This document shows positions 25,271 to 32,886 of a stretch of 34,307 bases of DNA, piece after piece. Origin of the DNA: Candidatus Nitrosocosmicus sp. (GTDB taxonomy: Archaea > Thermoproteota > Nitrososphaeria > Nitrososphaerales > Nitrososphaeraceae); NCBI GenBank assembly GCA_009379865.1, contig WHSX01000005.1, forward strand, positions 1 through 34,307, in the 5' to 3' direction. The position numbers and the translations under genes were made by a program. Numbering within the stretch: position 1 is the stretch's first letter; the number at the start of each line of letters is the position of its first letter. Below the pieces are notes generated by a model. That model was not told the DNA's origin, searched no databases, and saw nothing but the letters and a program-made list of their open reading frames with translations.

Positions 25271-25535
25271 GATCATTTAAATAAATCTAAATAATTTAAA
25301 GTATCTGATCAAATTCGTGTAATAATTCTTTTTCAAATATATCAACCCTACTGAGAAAGATCTTTTGTTAATATTCAAAAATATAATTCTACCATTTAAG
25401 ATAATGAAATTCCAAATAGAAGACACATAATTTGGCAATTTTTTCAAAAAAGATGTCAATTAAGGTCCACTAAAAGGAAATAAGAAATGATAGACATTCT
25501 TTTATTTTCCCTCTTTCTTTTTAGCTTAGTACTAA

Positions 25536-25757
25536 ATGCCAAAATCATTTAACGAGAAAGAATCTCAAATCCAGTTCTTGCTAATGGTATGTAAGATGAG
25601 GGGTATGACTGTAAAAGAGATACATACAGAAATTATATCGACTCTGAAAATAGATATATCTATAAATTCTCTGTATAACAGATTACAGAGATACGAGGAG
25701 ATAAATGCAAAACAACTTCAGGAATTAAAAAAAATCAAATCACACCTACATTTCTAG
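25536..25757 (+). CDS. Small helix-turn-helix protein
   Basis: A 73-residue basic helical protein. The stretch MRGMTVKEIHTEIISTLKI then SINSLYNRLQRYEEI reads as an HTH of the resolvase/MarR-like kind, with recognition helix near SLYNRLQRY. It overlaps nothing and is followed 4 bp later by the next gene, so likely an operon. Preceded by a 265-bp spacer with no gene. It could regulate element copy number or excision. Confidence 0.55.
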   Translation: MPKSFNEKESQIQFLLMVCKMRGMTVKEIHTEIISTLKIDISINSLYNRLQRYEEINAKQLQELKKIKSHLHF

Positions 25758-25761
25758 AATA

Positions 25762-26160
25762 ATGGAACTGGTAAACCATTTTGCATATTACCGAAAGGTG
25801 ATATTGAGCGCCTTAAATGATCCAAAGAACAAACAATCTATCACTCCTGCCCTACTTTTCAGGACTACTGATCTTTTACAGAAACTTGATCAAACAGAAT
25901 TTTCAATGTTGGAAAAAATACCTGATATATTTGCCTGGAAGCGATTTAATAATCTTAGTGCCAGAGACCCAAGATATGGTTTGAACAAATATAACGATAC
26001 AGATGAAAAAAGTATTGATGAATATGTTTGTTCAATAGAACAAATACCCATACCTTCTGATCTGGAAGAATTACAATCAACGATCGGGACTGAAAATTTG
26101 AGAGATTCCACGAAATCAAAAACAATCGACAAAGGTAAAGACTGCAAACCTTTGCTGTAA
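25762..26160 (+). CDS. Element protein, unknown
   Basis: A 132-residue protein with a helical N-terminal half (MELVNHFAYYRKVILSALND; LLFRTTDLLQKLDQTEFSML) and a charged, Asp/Ser-rich tail. No metal or catalytic motif. Starts 4 bp after the HTH gene, implying joint function. No family recognised. Confidence 0.6.
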   Translation: MELVNHFAYYRKVILSALNDPKNKQSITPALLFRTTDLLQKLDQTEFSMLEKIPDIFAWKRFNNLSARDPRYGLNKYNDTDEKSIDEYVCSIEQIPIPSDLEELQSTIGTENLRDSTKSKTIDKGKDCKPLL

Positions 26161-26194
26161 GTTATCCAATAAAACATCGGTTGTACCTGTATTG

Positions 26195-26344
26195 ATGCTA
26201 TTTCTAAAACAATTCTTACAAGACAAACATATTAAACTGAAGAATCTATATGAAAAGCAGAGGGCACTAGTCCAACAACCTAATTTAAACAACTGGAACT
26301 TCGGGTCAATGCCTGTTCACTTGTTAGCAAAAACAACCCCATAA
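26195..26344 (+). CDS. Short 49-residue frame after element operon
   Basis: Found by reading the spacer: ATG 26195 to TAA 26342-26344, beginning MLFLKQFLQDKHIKLKNLYE and containing WNFGSMPVHLLAK. The open frame extends upstream into the end of the previous gene, in a different frame. Composition looks coding, but it is short and unmatched. It could be a small protein or the displaced end of the upstream gene. Confidence 0.3.
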   Translation: MLFLKQFLQDKHIKLKNLYEKQRALVQQPNLNNWNFGSMPVHLLAKTTP

Positions 26345-26591
26345 AGACTTAATTATCATTGATTAAATTACGAAAATCGCGGATGTAGGGTAGTATGAAA
26401 AAACCAATTGCTCCGCAAGCTTTAGTCGTGTGGTTGGACCATAGGAGACAAAAGTGGATCTATACCGATGGAAAAAATCTGTATCGATGATATTGAAAAG
26501 CCTAAACTTTGATTAATTAAAAAAAATGATTAGTGAATTACTAATAATGTTTTTATCCTTTGATGTTGATAATATGATAGTCGATAACAAT

Positions 26592-26744
26592 ATGGCCACC
26601 CAAACAAAAAACAAAATACCAAGCATTGAAGAGCAAATTGAACAAAGCTTGAAAGATTTGGAGAATGGTGATTATGAAGATTTTACAATCCCTGAATACC
26701 GAGCAGAATTAAGAAGAAGATTTGGCCAAAACTTGGATAATTAG
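26592..26744 (+). CDS. RelB/ParD-type antitoxin (putative)
   Basis: From ATG 26592, a 50-residue acidic, helical protein (PSIEEQIEQSLKDLENGDYE; TIPEYRAELRRRFGQ). It directly precedes and overlaps the toxin by 23 bp, a layout typical of toxin-antitoxin pairs, with tight coupling. The frame also opens at 26526, but the extra 22 residues are hydrophobic and unlikely. The antitoxin role is inferred from size, acidity and position rather than a recognised domain. Confidence 0.6.
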   Translation: MATQTKNKIPSIEEQIEQSLKDLENGDYEDFTIPEYRAELRRRFGQNLDN

Positions 26745-27000
26745 AACACCTAAAAATACGACTAAACTATTAAAGCGTCTAGATTCATCAGCAAAAAAAC
26801 GATATGATTCCCTATTAGCTGATTTTGAAAATTGTGAAGATCCTTCTAAGCTTGGTAAACTAGAGATTATCAAAGGGGTTCAAGTTTACGTAGCTAGATT
26901 AAACATTTCCTACAGAGTAATATATTATGTTATAAGACCCGACAAAACCATAGTGATACTGGCTATTGGTGATCATAAAGAAGTGTTTGGTAAAGACTAA
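26722..27000 (+). CDS. RelE/ParE-family toxin
   Basis: A 92-residue protein with a TTG start inside the antitoxin gene. It has the RelE fold pattern: a basic N-terminal helix pair (TKLLKRLDSSAKKRYDSLLADF), LGKLEIIKGVQVYVARL, then SYRVIYYVIRPDKTIVILAI and GDHKEVFGKD, the family's last strand and HKEVY-like end. RelE toxins cleave mRNA on the ribosome and ParE toxins target gyrase; I cannot separate them here. The stop overlaps the convergent gene's stop by 4 bp. Possibly stabilises the neighbouring element. Confidence 0.85.
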   Translation: MAKTWIIRTPKNTTKLLKRLDSSAKKRYDSLLADFENCEDPSKLGKLEIIKGVQVYVARLNISYRVIYYVIRPDKTIVILAIGDHKEVFGKD

Positions 27001-27527
27001 TCAAAAAACTTTATTGAATCAATCATGTGATCATACTGGTTTTCATTAAAAGCGCTGGTTGCTCCGGTTAGCATGAAGTTATATATATGATCGTCATGAG
27101 CAAACACCAGAGATCTTGTCATACTGGAATCACCAAGTATAGTGTAAGAAAATTCTAGTCCCCCAATATCTTCATTTACGGTGATGCTTGTGGGCGTATC
27201 AAGCATTTGTTTACTCCCTCCTATCAATGGTTTCTCAGCCAACTGCAGTTCGATAAATTGTTCCAGTGTTTTATCATTGGGATGAATGAATAAAAAAGAA
27301 CTATCTTTTTCACTAAGAATACCGCTAAATGAAACAAATGGAATCTCTTTGTCATCAAGCAAATCATATGGCTCCATATCCACTGGATATTCTATACTGA
27401 ATTTAAATTCAGGACTGGTGAAAGTCTTGTACTCATCACTACTTCCTTGAGCACTGACATCTGATGGACCCCTAAGACCTATAATTAAAACTGTAACCAC
27501 AACAATTAACAAAATTCTAGTTTGCAT
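26997..27527 (-). CDS. Secreted PsbP-like protein
   Basis: A 176-residue protein with a signal peptide (MQTRILLIVVVTVLIIGL, ending near VSAQG) and a domain beginning YKTFTSPEFKFSIEYPVDME, the PsbP/MOG1-type opening, then SFLFIHPND, GGLEFSYTIL and FNENQYDHMIDSIKFF. Such secreted PsbP-like proteins occur often in thaumarchaea, with unknown function. ATG at 27527. It is convergent with the toxin gene, with overlapping stops. Confidence 0.75.
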   Translation of the reverse strand: MQTRILLIVVVTVLIIGLRGPSDVSAQGSSDEYKTFTSPEFKFSIEYPVDMEPYDLLDDKEIPFVSFSGILSEKDSSFLFIHPNDKTLEQFIELQLAEKPLIGGSKQMLDTPTSITVNEDIGGLEFSYTILGDSSMTRSLVFAHDDHIYNFMLTGATSAFNENQYDHMIDSIKFFD

Positions 27528-27573
27528 TTCTATTCACTTCTCCTTTTATGGTATACGTATTTATCTTTTCTTT

Positions 27574-27747
27574 TTATTTTTTGGCGGTAGTTTGTGAACT
27601 GTCCAAAAACTCTTGCATATTCGAACATATACAAACATGATCCCTCACTAAGTGAGTATCACCTTGTAATGAGCAATTGTCACATTCAAAGTTATCTGAG
27701 TATCCTTTCCTATGTATATTGGGATTGAATTCTCGTTCTTTCTGCAT
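27574..27747 (-). CDS. Small zinc-finger protein
   Basis: I choose the Met at 27747, giving 57 residues; the frame extends to an ATG at 27930 but the extra N-terminus is Phe/Tyr/Cys-rich and unlike a real leader. The core is FECDNCSLQGDTHLVRDHVC, a C-x2-C...H-x3-C-type zinc finger like small fingers common in this group. Same strand as the PsbP-like gene, 47 bp upstream of it. Function unknown. Confidence 0.5.
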   Translation of the reverse strand: MQKEREFNPNIHRKGYSDNFECDNCSLQGDTHLVRDHVCICSNMQEFLDSSQTTAKK

Positions 27748-27957
27748 CGAGTCTCTTGATCTCTTCCACACCTTTTCTAACCGGATAATCCTAAATCCAA
27801 AGTAGCCATTGCAAGCAATGTGACTGCCGACACTCAAACGATATGAGTATTGATACAAAGATATGAAGAGGCAAACGCAATACATTTTCATGAAACTAAA
27901 AAAATCAAATAATTTATTCACGGATCCCAAATCATTTTAATTATTATAACAAACTGA

Positions 27958-28262
27958 ATGGGTTCTACGGTTGACAATGAGGAAGATCAACAAATCCAAA
28001 TAACGAAAATAACGATAATTTATTCTGCTTTACAACTGATTACAATCCATTTGTTAAATCCATCTATGAACATGAAATAATAAATCAAGTATCTAATTTC
28101 TATATTCTTGTAACAAAATGATAATGCACTAGAAGTTAGGATTCTTAATGAGTATTATTCAATCTTTGAGAAGATTTCACTTTAGGAAATAATGTTACAG
28201 ATGGATTTAGAGATCCTTCTCCTAACTATCTTGAATATTCAATTAAAGATGAAATCATGATA
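27958..28262 (+). pseudogene. Possible decayed gene in three frames
   Basis: An ATG at about 27958 starts MGSTVDNEEDQQIQ; the likely continuation is one base out of frame (NENNDNLFCFTTDYNPFVKSI...YEHEIINQV), then NDNALEVRILNEYYSIFEK, then GNNVTDGFRDPSPNYLEYS before a TAG near 28263. Each piece has protein-like composition, with a small shift between pieces. No family recognised; a weak call. Confidence 0.3.
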
Positions 28263-28304
28263 TAGCTTCGTTTTTATATCATTTAACAAACTAGTAGATA
28301 AGAA

Positions 28305-29117
28305 TTGTCAAGCTTAAATTTAACTACCAAATCATTTTCTATAATTTTATTTTTCTCATCAATCCTTCTTTTACTATCTATAGATAATCCTATTTATGGT
28401 CAAAATATGCCAGAAGAGAACGAAAATATCGATAGCGAATTAACTTCTCAATCAATCCAGAATGAAGAAATTGAATGCGGAGATGTACTTGAAGGTAATG
28501 TAACCCTTTCTAAAGATCTAAATTGTAATGGTGATGGAGTAATTCTTGGAGCGGATGCCAGTTTATTTCTCAATGGATATAGTATAACTGGTCCATCATC
28601 ATCTTCAGATACATTTGGCATATTTATGGTAGGTCCAAATTCTGAAGTTAAAGGACCAGGCACTATTGGTAATTTTAAATCCGGTATAGGTGTTCAAGAA
28701 ACATATTCGATTAAAGTTTCTCAAACTACTTTAAAGGAAAATGGAATGGGTCTATTCATTAGTGGTTCAGGAGATATAGAAATATCAAATAATGTAATGA
28801 AAAATAATGATAATATCGGTATATCGTCTCATAGCGGAAATAAGATTAACATCACAAACAACACTATTGTTGATAACCCTTTAAGCGGAATAACTTTTGT
28901 AAATACTAAAAAATCTGTGATTAATGGAAATGAAATCTCAGGTTCTATAAATGGCATTTATTTGGCCAATATAAGTTATGATAATAAAGTTATAACAAAT
29001 AGCTTGACTGATAATGGGAATGATGTTCTTGATGAATCAAGACAGGGTTCGTCGATTAGCAACATTTATACCAATAATGATTGTGAAAATAGCATACCCA
29101 AAAATATTTGTGAATAA
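28305..29117 (+). CDS. Secreted right-handed parallel beta-helix protein (NosD/CASH-like)
   Basis: A 270-residue protein with a TTG start. An N-terminal signal region (about 9-27, FSIILFFSSILLLLSID) ends near YGQ. After an acidic stretch comes CGDVLEGNVTLSKDLNC and a repeat region of beta-helix coils with Asn ladders: GPNSEVKGPGTIGNF, GMGLFISGSGDIEISNNVM, NIGISSHSGNKINITNN, SGITFVNTKKSVINGNEI and NGIYLANIS. The fold is typical of NosD/carbohydrate-binding (CASH) proteins. Two Cys near the C-terminus may form a bond. Probably extracellular; ligand unknown. Confidence 0.85.
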   Translation: MSSLNLTTKSFSIILFFSSILLLLSIDNPIYGQNMPEENENIDSELTSQSIQNEEIECGDVLEGNVTLSKDLNCNGDGVILGADASLFLNGYSITGPSSSSDTFGIFMVGPNSEVKGPGTIGNFKSGIGVQETYSIKVSQTTLKENGMGLFISGSGDIEISNNVMKNNDNIGISSHSGNKINITNNTIVDNPLSGITFVNTKKSVINGNEISGSINGIYLANISYDNKVITNSLTDNGNDVLDESRQGSSISNIYTNNDCENSIPKNICE

Positions 29118-29266
29118 AGCGGATCTTTAAAACAATTTGGTATAGGCAATTATTTTCGCAATTTCTTTTAACCAAATTACGTCCTTTATCCTAGATTTCA
29201 TAAACTGCTTACCTGTATCTTATAACTATTTACCAAATCTAAATTGCTGACGTCTTAATCAGTTAT

Positions 29267-29455
29267 TTATAATGAAAATGGAGCAGAGTCCTGGGGAAAA
29301 ATGTCAGAAGGATCAGTGTAAGTAAAATCTGTTCCCATAATCTCATAACTAGATTCATAGAGTGTTACGAAAAGTTTAACAAACTCTTTAGTCTCAGCAG
29401 ATTCATTCAACACTTCGCCAACAATATTAAACGAATCTGATCTAAAAGAACAGTG
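29267..29455 (-). pseudogene. Fragment of secreted FxLYD-like domain protein
   Basis: On the minus strand, an open stretch with no start codon reads SDSFNIVGEVLNESAETKE..., FVKLFVTLYESSYEIMG, TDFTYTDPSDIFPQDSAPFSL, then TAA at 29267-29269. The run ivGeVlN...v...lY...g...i-PG--apF matches the FxLYD domain used in secreted archaeal and bacterial proteins. Upstream the frame is broken by a stop at 29456-29458 and no signal peptide is found, so the rest is lost. The remaining 624-bp spacer (29118-29742) holds nothing else I recognise. Confidence 0.45.
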
Positions 29456-29742
29456 CTATTGCTAATTTCATTTGAAATTACCTATATTCTGATATTAAAC
29501 ATAGTAATAACATTCCATAGGACAACCAGAATCCTAAATAGAATTTTTTATGCATATTTAATTAATCTTGATATGCTTCGATTAAACTAATTAGTACCAC
29601 TCAAGAATTTTGGAAGATTTCCAAATAATAGATTAAGATATATATCCAATATCAATTTTAATCGGAAAAAATAATTCTAGAAAAACTATCTTTTAAATGC
29701 TTAAAAACTTTCTTTGACCCGAGGTAAGCGATTTTGATCATT

Positions 29743-30402
29743 TTATTTCTTATTGGAAATGTCTTGAATGATAGCCAGAGATTTGACAATTAATCCAAGA
29801 CAGATTCTTGATGAGTTTTCATAGGCAATCTTGACGGGATTCGTGATGGCATAAACACCTTGATGTTTCTCAAGTGCCCTTGTATAATCATCATAATTCT
29901 TATTAGCTTCTTTAATTTTCAAATATGTGAGGTATATATTATTCTTAATACTCTCATCGAGAAATGACAATATACCAGAATTCATTGCTTTATGAAATTG
30001 TGCTGTCTCGAACGGTATAGATAGTTTATCCATATTTTCGGCAATTATTCTGTTAAATTCCAATTCGTTTATCAATGATAGTAATACTTCCTGTTTTGAT
30101 TCTACTTTATTTTCTCTCATGCCTGGATTTTTCTCACAATGTTCTAACCATTTCTTTTTATGCATTCTAAGTTCTTCGGGAATGTATTTTCTTCCTCGCG
30201 GGTGCTTATCATTATAAAGATGTATCTCAGCATGGCAATCAAAGCATACAGGAATAGCGTTGTCGATGTTGTCATCATTACTATCCAACTTTGGCATAAT
30301 ATGATCAGTTTCGATTTTAATTCCACAAAACCTATTACAAATACAGCAACATCTATTACATTTAACCAAAAGCTCGGCCACATCGACTCGATTGAATCCC
30401 AT
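29743..30402 (-). CDS. HNH endonuclease-domain protein
   Basis: A 219-residue protein. The HNH domain is N-terminal: a Cys cluster (CNRCCCICNRFCG, about 15-26) with zinc-binding pairs, IETDHIMPKLDSNDDNIDN (H34 catalytic, N48) and AIPVCFDCHAEIHLY (C53, C56, H57). The C-terminal half is helical (LSLINELEFNRIIAENMDKL; YLTYLKIKEANKNYDDY) and unassigned, perhaps target recognition. HNH domains cut DNA and occur in homing, restriction and defence proteins. No methyltransferase neighbour, so not an obvious restriction system. Solitary, 500 bp downstream of the unknown 341-residue gene. Confidence 0.8.
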   Translation of the reverse strand: MGFNRVDVAELLVKCNRCCCICNRFCGIKIETDHIMPKLDSNDDNIDNAIPVCFDCHAEIHLYNDKHPRGRKYIPEELRMHKKKWLEHCEKNPGMRENKVESKQEVLLSLINELEFNRIIAENMDKLSIPFETAQFHKAMNSGILSFLDESIKNNIYLTYLKIKEANKNYDDYTRALEKHQGVYAITNPVKIAYENSSRICLGLIVKSLAIIQDISNKK

Positions 30403-30902
30403 AAGACGTATTATTAAATCGACAATCTTATGCTTGTTGAATCAAATATGATGAATACGCCTTGATGGAAAATAAAGCGATAGTGAGTATTTGAAAGGTG
30501 ACCTTATTATGATGAGACATAGCAGATTACATATGTAAGGTTCTTATAGAGAATATCGAGATTGCAGTTCTGGATATTATTCATTATAGATGTAACTGAG
30601 GCGGCCAGGTCCCTCAGTTCTTTTACATATAAAGTTCAAGTTTATGTTAATGTTGTATTGTCCATTCCAGGATGTCTATCAACACAAGTTTGGTAGTTCA
30701 ATGCATCAAGATTTGATTAAGTATCTTGGTAGACTCTGGTGTAAGGATCTGCAGGTTGACTGTAAGCAGGGGGAATAAACATTAACAACAAAGTAGAAAA
30801 AATCAATCTTACAATAATTGGGCTTTTATATTGAGGGGTTCATTTCGAATATAACTTCGCTCTAAATAGAGAAACGGAAGTCTTTGAACCATTGCAATCC
30901 CC
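30403..30902. other. Intergenic with a strong hairpin
   Basis: About 500 bp between two minus-strand genes. A hairpin AACTGAGG (30594-30601) with CCTCAGTT (30612-30619), 10-nt loop CGGCCAGGTC, is the main structure; it is GC-richer than its surroundings and is followed by CTTTTAC. It could be a terminator or a small structured RNA. No frame looks coding. Confidence 0.5.
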
Positions 30903-31928
30903 TCACGAAGTTCTTTTTTGGTGATCTGAGATATATTTATCAAGATTTGTATACCATTTAAATCTGTCCAAATCTGCTTTTGCAAAGAAATGAAGCTGAT
31001 CATTAGCATGATAGGAGGGATACTTTTCATTTAATGTAGAACGAGCTTTCACTAAGCTTTCCTCCTCATCTCTGGTAATCGAAGACTTATTGAGAACAGA
31101 TGATGGGAGTGTTCCGACTATATCCCTTTCCAATGAATCTATACGGTTTGTAATCATTTCAGTTAATAACATTTCTATATCCTTCATCAAATAGTTATAG
31201 CTTTCTAGAACTGCTCCTGAAAAAGGGATGACATATCCTATACTGGAATCCTTCTTGTTGAGTGTTATCTTGCTATAAGTTTCAAAATCTTTTCTAGGAG
31301 GATAAGTATACATCGATCCTAGATTATACACAATTGGCACCCCAGCGTGCTTAAATCTCTTATAAAAAGGATGGTGGGTTATTCCGAATATTTGTAAATC
31401 TTTTAGAATCCTTCTGCTCTCTAAGAAATTTGAATCTATTACTTTTTTTATTGTGACTTTAAGTTCATCATCAATGAATGTAATTTCACTAAACGGGACA
31501 TAATTAAATAATTTGTATAATTGTTCATCAGATAAATTATCTACCATTCCATAAAAGTTACCAATCCTTTTTCCCAAATCCTCCACTTGCAAATTACCTT
31601 TAACGATTTCTCTCTTTTCATCGCATTTAACATGAGTAAGACTTATTTCAGATTCGTCCAGTAATTGTTGAAGAGAAATGTTTTCTAAAAAAGACAATGA
31701 GAATGCAGCAATATCTTCTGCATACATCATAATTTTTGAAATAAGGTCTGTCTGAATAAAGCACTTAGCTCTTAATTTTCTACCTGGATTCCATTCCTTC
31801 TGACTATCTACAAAGTTCAATAAATCTCTAGAAGTTATTGACAATAACCATCTAACATCCATGCCATGTTTAAGATAATTCTTGAGGATATGATAATCCC
31901 TCGCCACTTCTGCATCCATAACATTCAT
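30903..31928 (-). CDS. Unknown 341-residue protein
   Basis: A soluble, mainly helical protein (DLISKIMMYAEDIAAFSLSFL; SFLENISLQQLLDE). A central region has PFYKRFKHAGVPIVYNLGSMY, then YSKITLNKKDSSIGYVIPF, and a C-terminal helical part LHFFAKADLDRFKWYTNLDKYI. No signal, membrane segment, Walker motif or metal cluster is visible. ATG at 31928. The protein resembles no family I know and could belong to accessory DNA, between an HNH protein and a Fic gene. Confidence 0.75.
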   Translation of the reverse strand: MNVMDAEVARDYHILKNYLKHGMDVRWLLSITSRDLLNFVDSQKEWNPGRKLRAKCFIQTDLISKIMMYAEDIAAFSLSFLENISLQQLLDESEISLTHVKCDEKREIVKGNLQVEDLGKRIGNFYGMVDNLSDEQLYKLFNYVPFSEITFIDDELKVTIKKVIDSNFLESRRILKDLQIFGITHHPFYKRFKHAGVPIVYNLGSMYTYPPRKDFETYSKITLNKKDSSIGYVIPFSGAVLESYNYLMKDIEMLLTEMITNRIDSLERDIVGTLPSSVLNKSSITRDEEESLVKARSTLNEKYPSYHANDQLHFFAKADLDRFKWYTNLDKYISDHQKRTS

Positions 31929-32736
31929 AGTATAGCCAATATGATAAATATTAGATTTTTTGTGAACGATTAATGATTTACAATTATTTTATGATAGTAT
32001 AAATGATCTTACTTTTTCACTCTATACTCGCGATGCTAGAGCATTGTCTATATTTTTATCGAATTAATTAATGTAGACAACTAAACTCGGTACAAGAACT
32101 AACTTAGGGTCAAGTTCATTTAGCAAACATATTCAGGCAAAAAATGAATGATCGTGACACATTTGTAAGTAAGAAATAATTCAATACTGGTTATCTAATT
32201 GCAATATTATTCTAGCTGAAGTATGAAAAATTATCTACTTAATCTATTCAAAGATAAATGAAAGTACTGGTATGATAAGAAAATAGGGTGATTCCTTGTT
32301 TTTATAGCAAGGCTTCGAGTCCCAACTTCGTCCGATTTATTTTGTATTTTAGTTTTATCAAGTTCTTGTTCCTTTAAGAAAAAAAGATACTATGAAATAT
32401 TGCAGAATTGTCTTAATAAACTCTAATATTTATTATTTGTATTGTTATATGTACATCAAATATTGTCTATACGAAGCAATAGATCAAATCAAATGGCATC
32501 AGATACTGGATGTTACCAATAGTAGATCAATATTTGTTATTCATTCAAACTTTTTTATATACTGTTTATATGCTTTTTATTAAATTATGGTGGTTGTTAG
32601 TAGATACCTTTCACTATTGTAAATTACTGTCGACGGAAGAATAAACCCATGACTACCTAACATGTAAACAAATCCCATTAGTATTATGTATGAATATTTA
32701 TTGTTATATACAATAATACCAAAAACGTTAACCTTC
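31929..32736. other. Long intergenic region, tRNA-like remnant
   Basis: About 810 bp, very AT-rich. A 63-codon frame at 32392-32583 is Tyr/Ile-rich and probably spurious. At about 32290-32335, CCTTG...CAAGG followed by TTCGAGTCCCAA and TTCGTCC looks like a decayed tRNA 3' half (T-loop TTCGAGT with a broken T-stem). No other features seen. Confidence 0.4.
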
Positions 32737-32765
32737 ACTAAATTTTTAAATTCCAAAAATTTAGT
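32737..32765. promoter_or_regulatory. 11-bp perfect inverted repeat upstream of fic
   Basis: ACTAAATTTTT (32737-32747) and AAAAATTTAGT (32755-32765) are exact complements with a 7-nt spacer, followed directly by TTATATAT, a TATA-like box. It lies 122-150 bp before the Fic start. Candidate operator for the fic promoter. Confidence 0.5.
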
Positions 32766-32830
32766 TTATATATCCTAATACATATTTGTTATTATACTAA
32801 AATGCCATTTTGTATAATTATAAATTTCTT

Positions 32831-32856
32831 AATTGTACTAAAGTATAATTGTACAA
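32831..32856. promoter_or_regulatory. AATTGTAC repeat near fic start
   Basis: AATTGTAC occurs at 32831-32838 and 32847-32854 (16-bp period), and the flanks also form a palindrome TTGTAC...GTACAA (32833-32838 and 32851-32856). It lies 31-56 bp before the Fic ATG, where a repressor could block the start site. Candidate operator. Confidence 0.45.
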
Positions 32857-32886
32857 GGAAAATTATTTCGTAATGTAGGAATAAGA

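Larger units (their letters stand above)
18715..26344. mobile_element. Integrated element at tRNA 3' end (right border uncertain)
   Basis: The left border is the tRNA 3' end, with a tyrosine recombinase gene starting 46 bp later. Inside are an AbrB-type regulator, small Cys-rich proteins and a primase-polymerase/helicase protein, together the minimum set of an integrative plasmid or provirus. I searched by eye for a second copy of the tRNA 3' sequence in the rest of the window and found none, so the right end given (end of the last small frame) is a guess. The toxin-antitoxin pair, or all sequence to the window end, may belong to it. No capsid, terminase or conjugation gene was recognised. 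Confidence 0.7.

Noticed and set aside
26395-26490. 31-codon frame beginning MKKPIAPQALVVWLDHRR
   Set aside because: Too short and isolated to call; could be a fragment of a lost gene but nothing recognised supports it.
27748-27930. Extended N-terminus of the small zinc-finger protein
   Set aside because: The extra 61 residues are Phe/Tyr/Cys-rich and unlike a leader; the internal Met gives a normal small finger protein.
32308-32335. Second attachment site for the element
   Set aside because: It shares only the general T-loop sequence with the tRNA at 18624; the T-stem and acceptor differ, so it is not the same att core.
32392-32583. 63-codon plus-strand frame rich in Tyr and Ile
   Set aside because: Composition follows the AT-rich base content, with no motif or homologous feel.
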